Shown one piece after another: positions 63,443 to 64,000 of a stretch of 64,000 nucleotides of DNA. The position numbers and the translations under genes are program-made. The notes beneath the pieces are model-generated. The model was not told where the DNA came from and searched no databases. It was given only the letters and a program-made list of their open reading frames with translations. Every line of letters starts with the position of its first letter. The first letter of the stretch is position 1. The stretch covers positions 1,550,001 through 1,614,000 of the forward strand of contig NC_054689.1 of assembly GCF_011074885.1 (NCBI RefSeq), read 5' to 3'. The DNA is from Brettanomyces bruxellensis (taxonomy: Eukaryota > Ascomycota > Pichiomycetes > Pichiales > Pichiaceae).

Positions 63443-64000
63443 ATGTCTTTAGTGACACGGAAAAGTGCACCAGAGAGAGTCATTGATGGTACAAGTTACA
63501 ATGCTCTTCGTCTCACTACAAAGGGGCCAGACCCCATATATACGGTAAAGTTCAATCATGATGGAAAGCTTATCGCTTCCGCGGGAAAAGCCCGAAGAAT
63601 TGTTCTTTGGAATACCGATTCACTAGCAGACGAGAAATTTGCAGCAGACACACAGATGGTTCCGATAAGTTATGATTTTTCCTCAGCCATTAGTAAATCT
63701 GCTATTACTTGGCTCGCTTGGTCTCAACTCGATGATCCTTTAATGTTCCTATCATCAGCAGACAGTACAGCCTCATTATTTGATATAAACAAGGGAACTA
63801 AGATAAAAACATTTCATCACAATGGTAGCGTGAATCAACTTGATATTTCTAAAAGGGATGCTCTTATTACTTGCTCTGATGATGCTACTGTGAAAATATG
63901 GGACATACGCTCAAAGTTCCCTGTTTCCATAATAAAGTCTGGATATCCAGTCCTTACGTGTTGTATTGATCCAAATGAGGTTGCTTTGTATTTTGCCGGA
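63443..64000 (+). CDS. U5 snRNP 40-kDa-like WD40 protein (cut by window edge)
   Basis: The ATG at 63443 opens a frame of 186 codons that runs off the right edge. WD40 blades are visible: PIYTVKFNHDGKLIASAGKARRIVLWN, LMFLSSADSTASLFDI and ALITCSDDATVKIWDIR. The latter, followed by YPVLTCCIDPN, matches the SNRNP40/Cwf17 pattern (SDDGTVKLWDIR then QVLAVTFN) closely. SNRNP40/Cwf17 is a U5 snRNP and spliceosome component that S. cerevisiae has lost. Other WD40 families remain possible with only the first half visible. Confidence 0.68.
   Translation, partial: MSLVTRKSAPERVIDGTSYNALRLTTKGPDPIYTVKFNHDGKLIASAGKARRIVLWNTDSLADEKFAADTQMVPISYDFSSAISKSAITWLAWSQLDDPLMFLSSADSTASLFDINKGTKIKTFHHNGSVNQLDISKRDALITCSDDATVKIWDIRSKFPVSIIKSGYPVLTCCIDPNEVALYFAG

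Overview
This is a nuclear chromosome segment from a budding yeast (Saccharomycotina). The evidence is AT-rich DNA, mostly intronless genes with long AT-rich spacers, short introns with a GTAAGT/GTATGT/GTACGT donor and a TACTAAC branch site, and a full set of yeast orthologues. CTG sits at a conserved Leu position in the LEU4 gene, so I see no sign of the CTG-Ser code. Genes that are duplicated in Saccharomyces cerevisiae occur once each, so the lineage did not pass through the Saccharomyces whole-genome duplication. A U5-40K-like WD40 gene and an OHCU decarboxylase gene, both absent from S. cerevisiae, also place it outside that clade. I cannot fix the species.

Left part (1-30 kb), mixed order: partial RQT4 (-), a five-finger CCCH protein (+), IME2 kinase (-), an alpha/beta-hydrolase joined to a capping-enzyme-type cysteine phosphatase (+), a small membrane ORF (-), CTF8 (+), an alpha-mating-pheromone precursor of unusual layout (+), APN2 with a frame break (+), CGR1 with an intron that keeps the frame open (+), a MAPR/cytochrome-b5-like membrane protein (+), LEU4 with two frame breaks (-), a second hydrolase-phosphatase fusion of a different phosphatase class (-), MBP1 (-), a RhoGAP (+) and a single-domain globin (+).

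Right part (30-62.4 kb), an ancestral block: SNF3/RGT2, NUS1, ARF1, RPL35, UFD2, RBS1, OHCU decarboxylase, RDI1, PPH21/22, RPL41, MRX19, SRF1, CDC53, LYS20/21 and INH1/STF1. In S. cerevisiae these genes are split between two paralogous tracts of chromosome IV (around YDL194W-YDL181W and YDL138W-YDL130W-A). Here they form one interleaved series in matching order. A U5-40K-like gene begins at the right edge.

Functional themes: G1/S control (MBP1, with MCB motifs upstream of CTF8 and APN2; CDC53), mating and meiosis (pheromone, IME2), amino-acid synthesis (LEU4 with a Gcn4-type site, LYS20), glucose sensing (SNF3), Rho/Arf signalling (RhoGAP, RDI1, ARF1), and mitochondrial proteins (INH1, MRX19). 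Introns were inferred by eye in CGR1, RPL35, LYS20, INH1 and the ARF1 leader. No transposon, tRNA, rRNA or CRISPR array was recognised.
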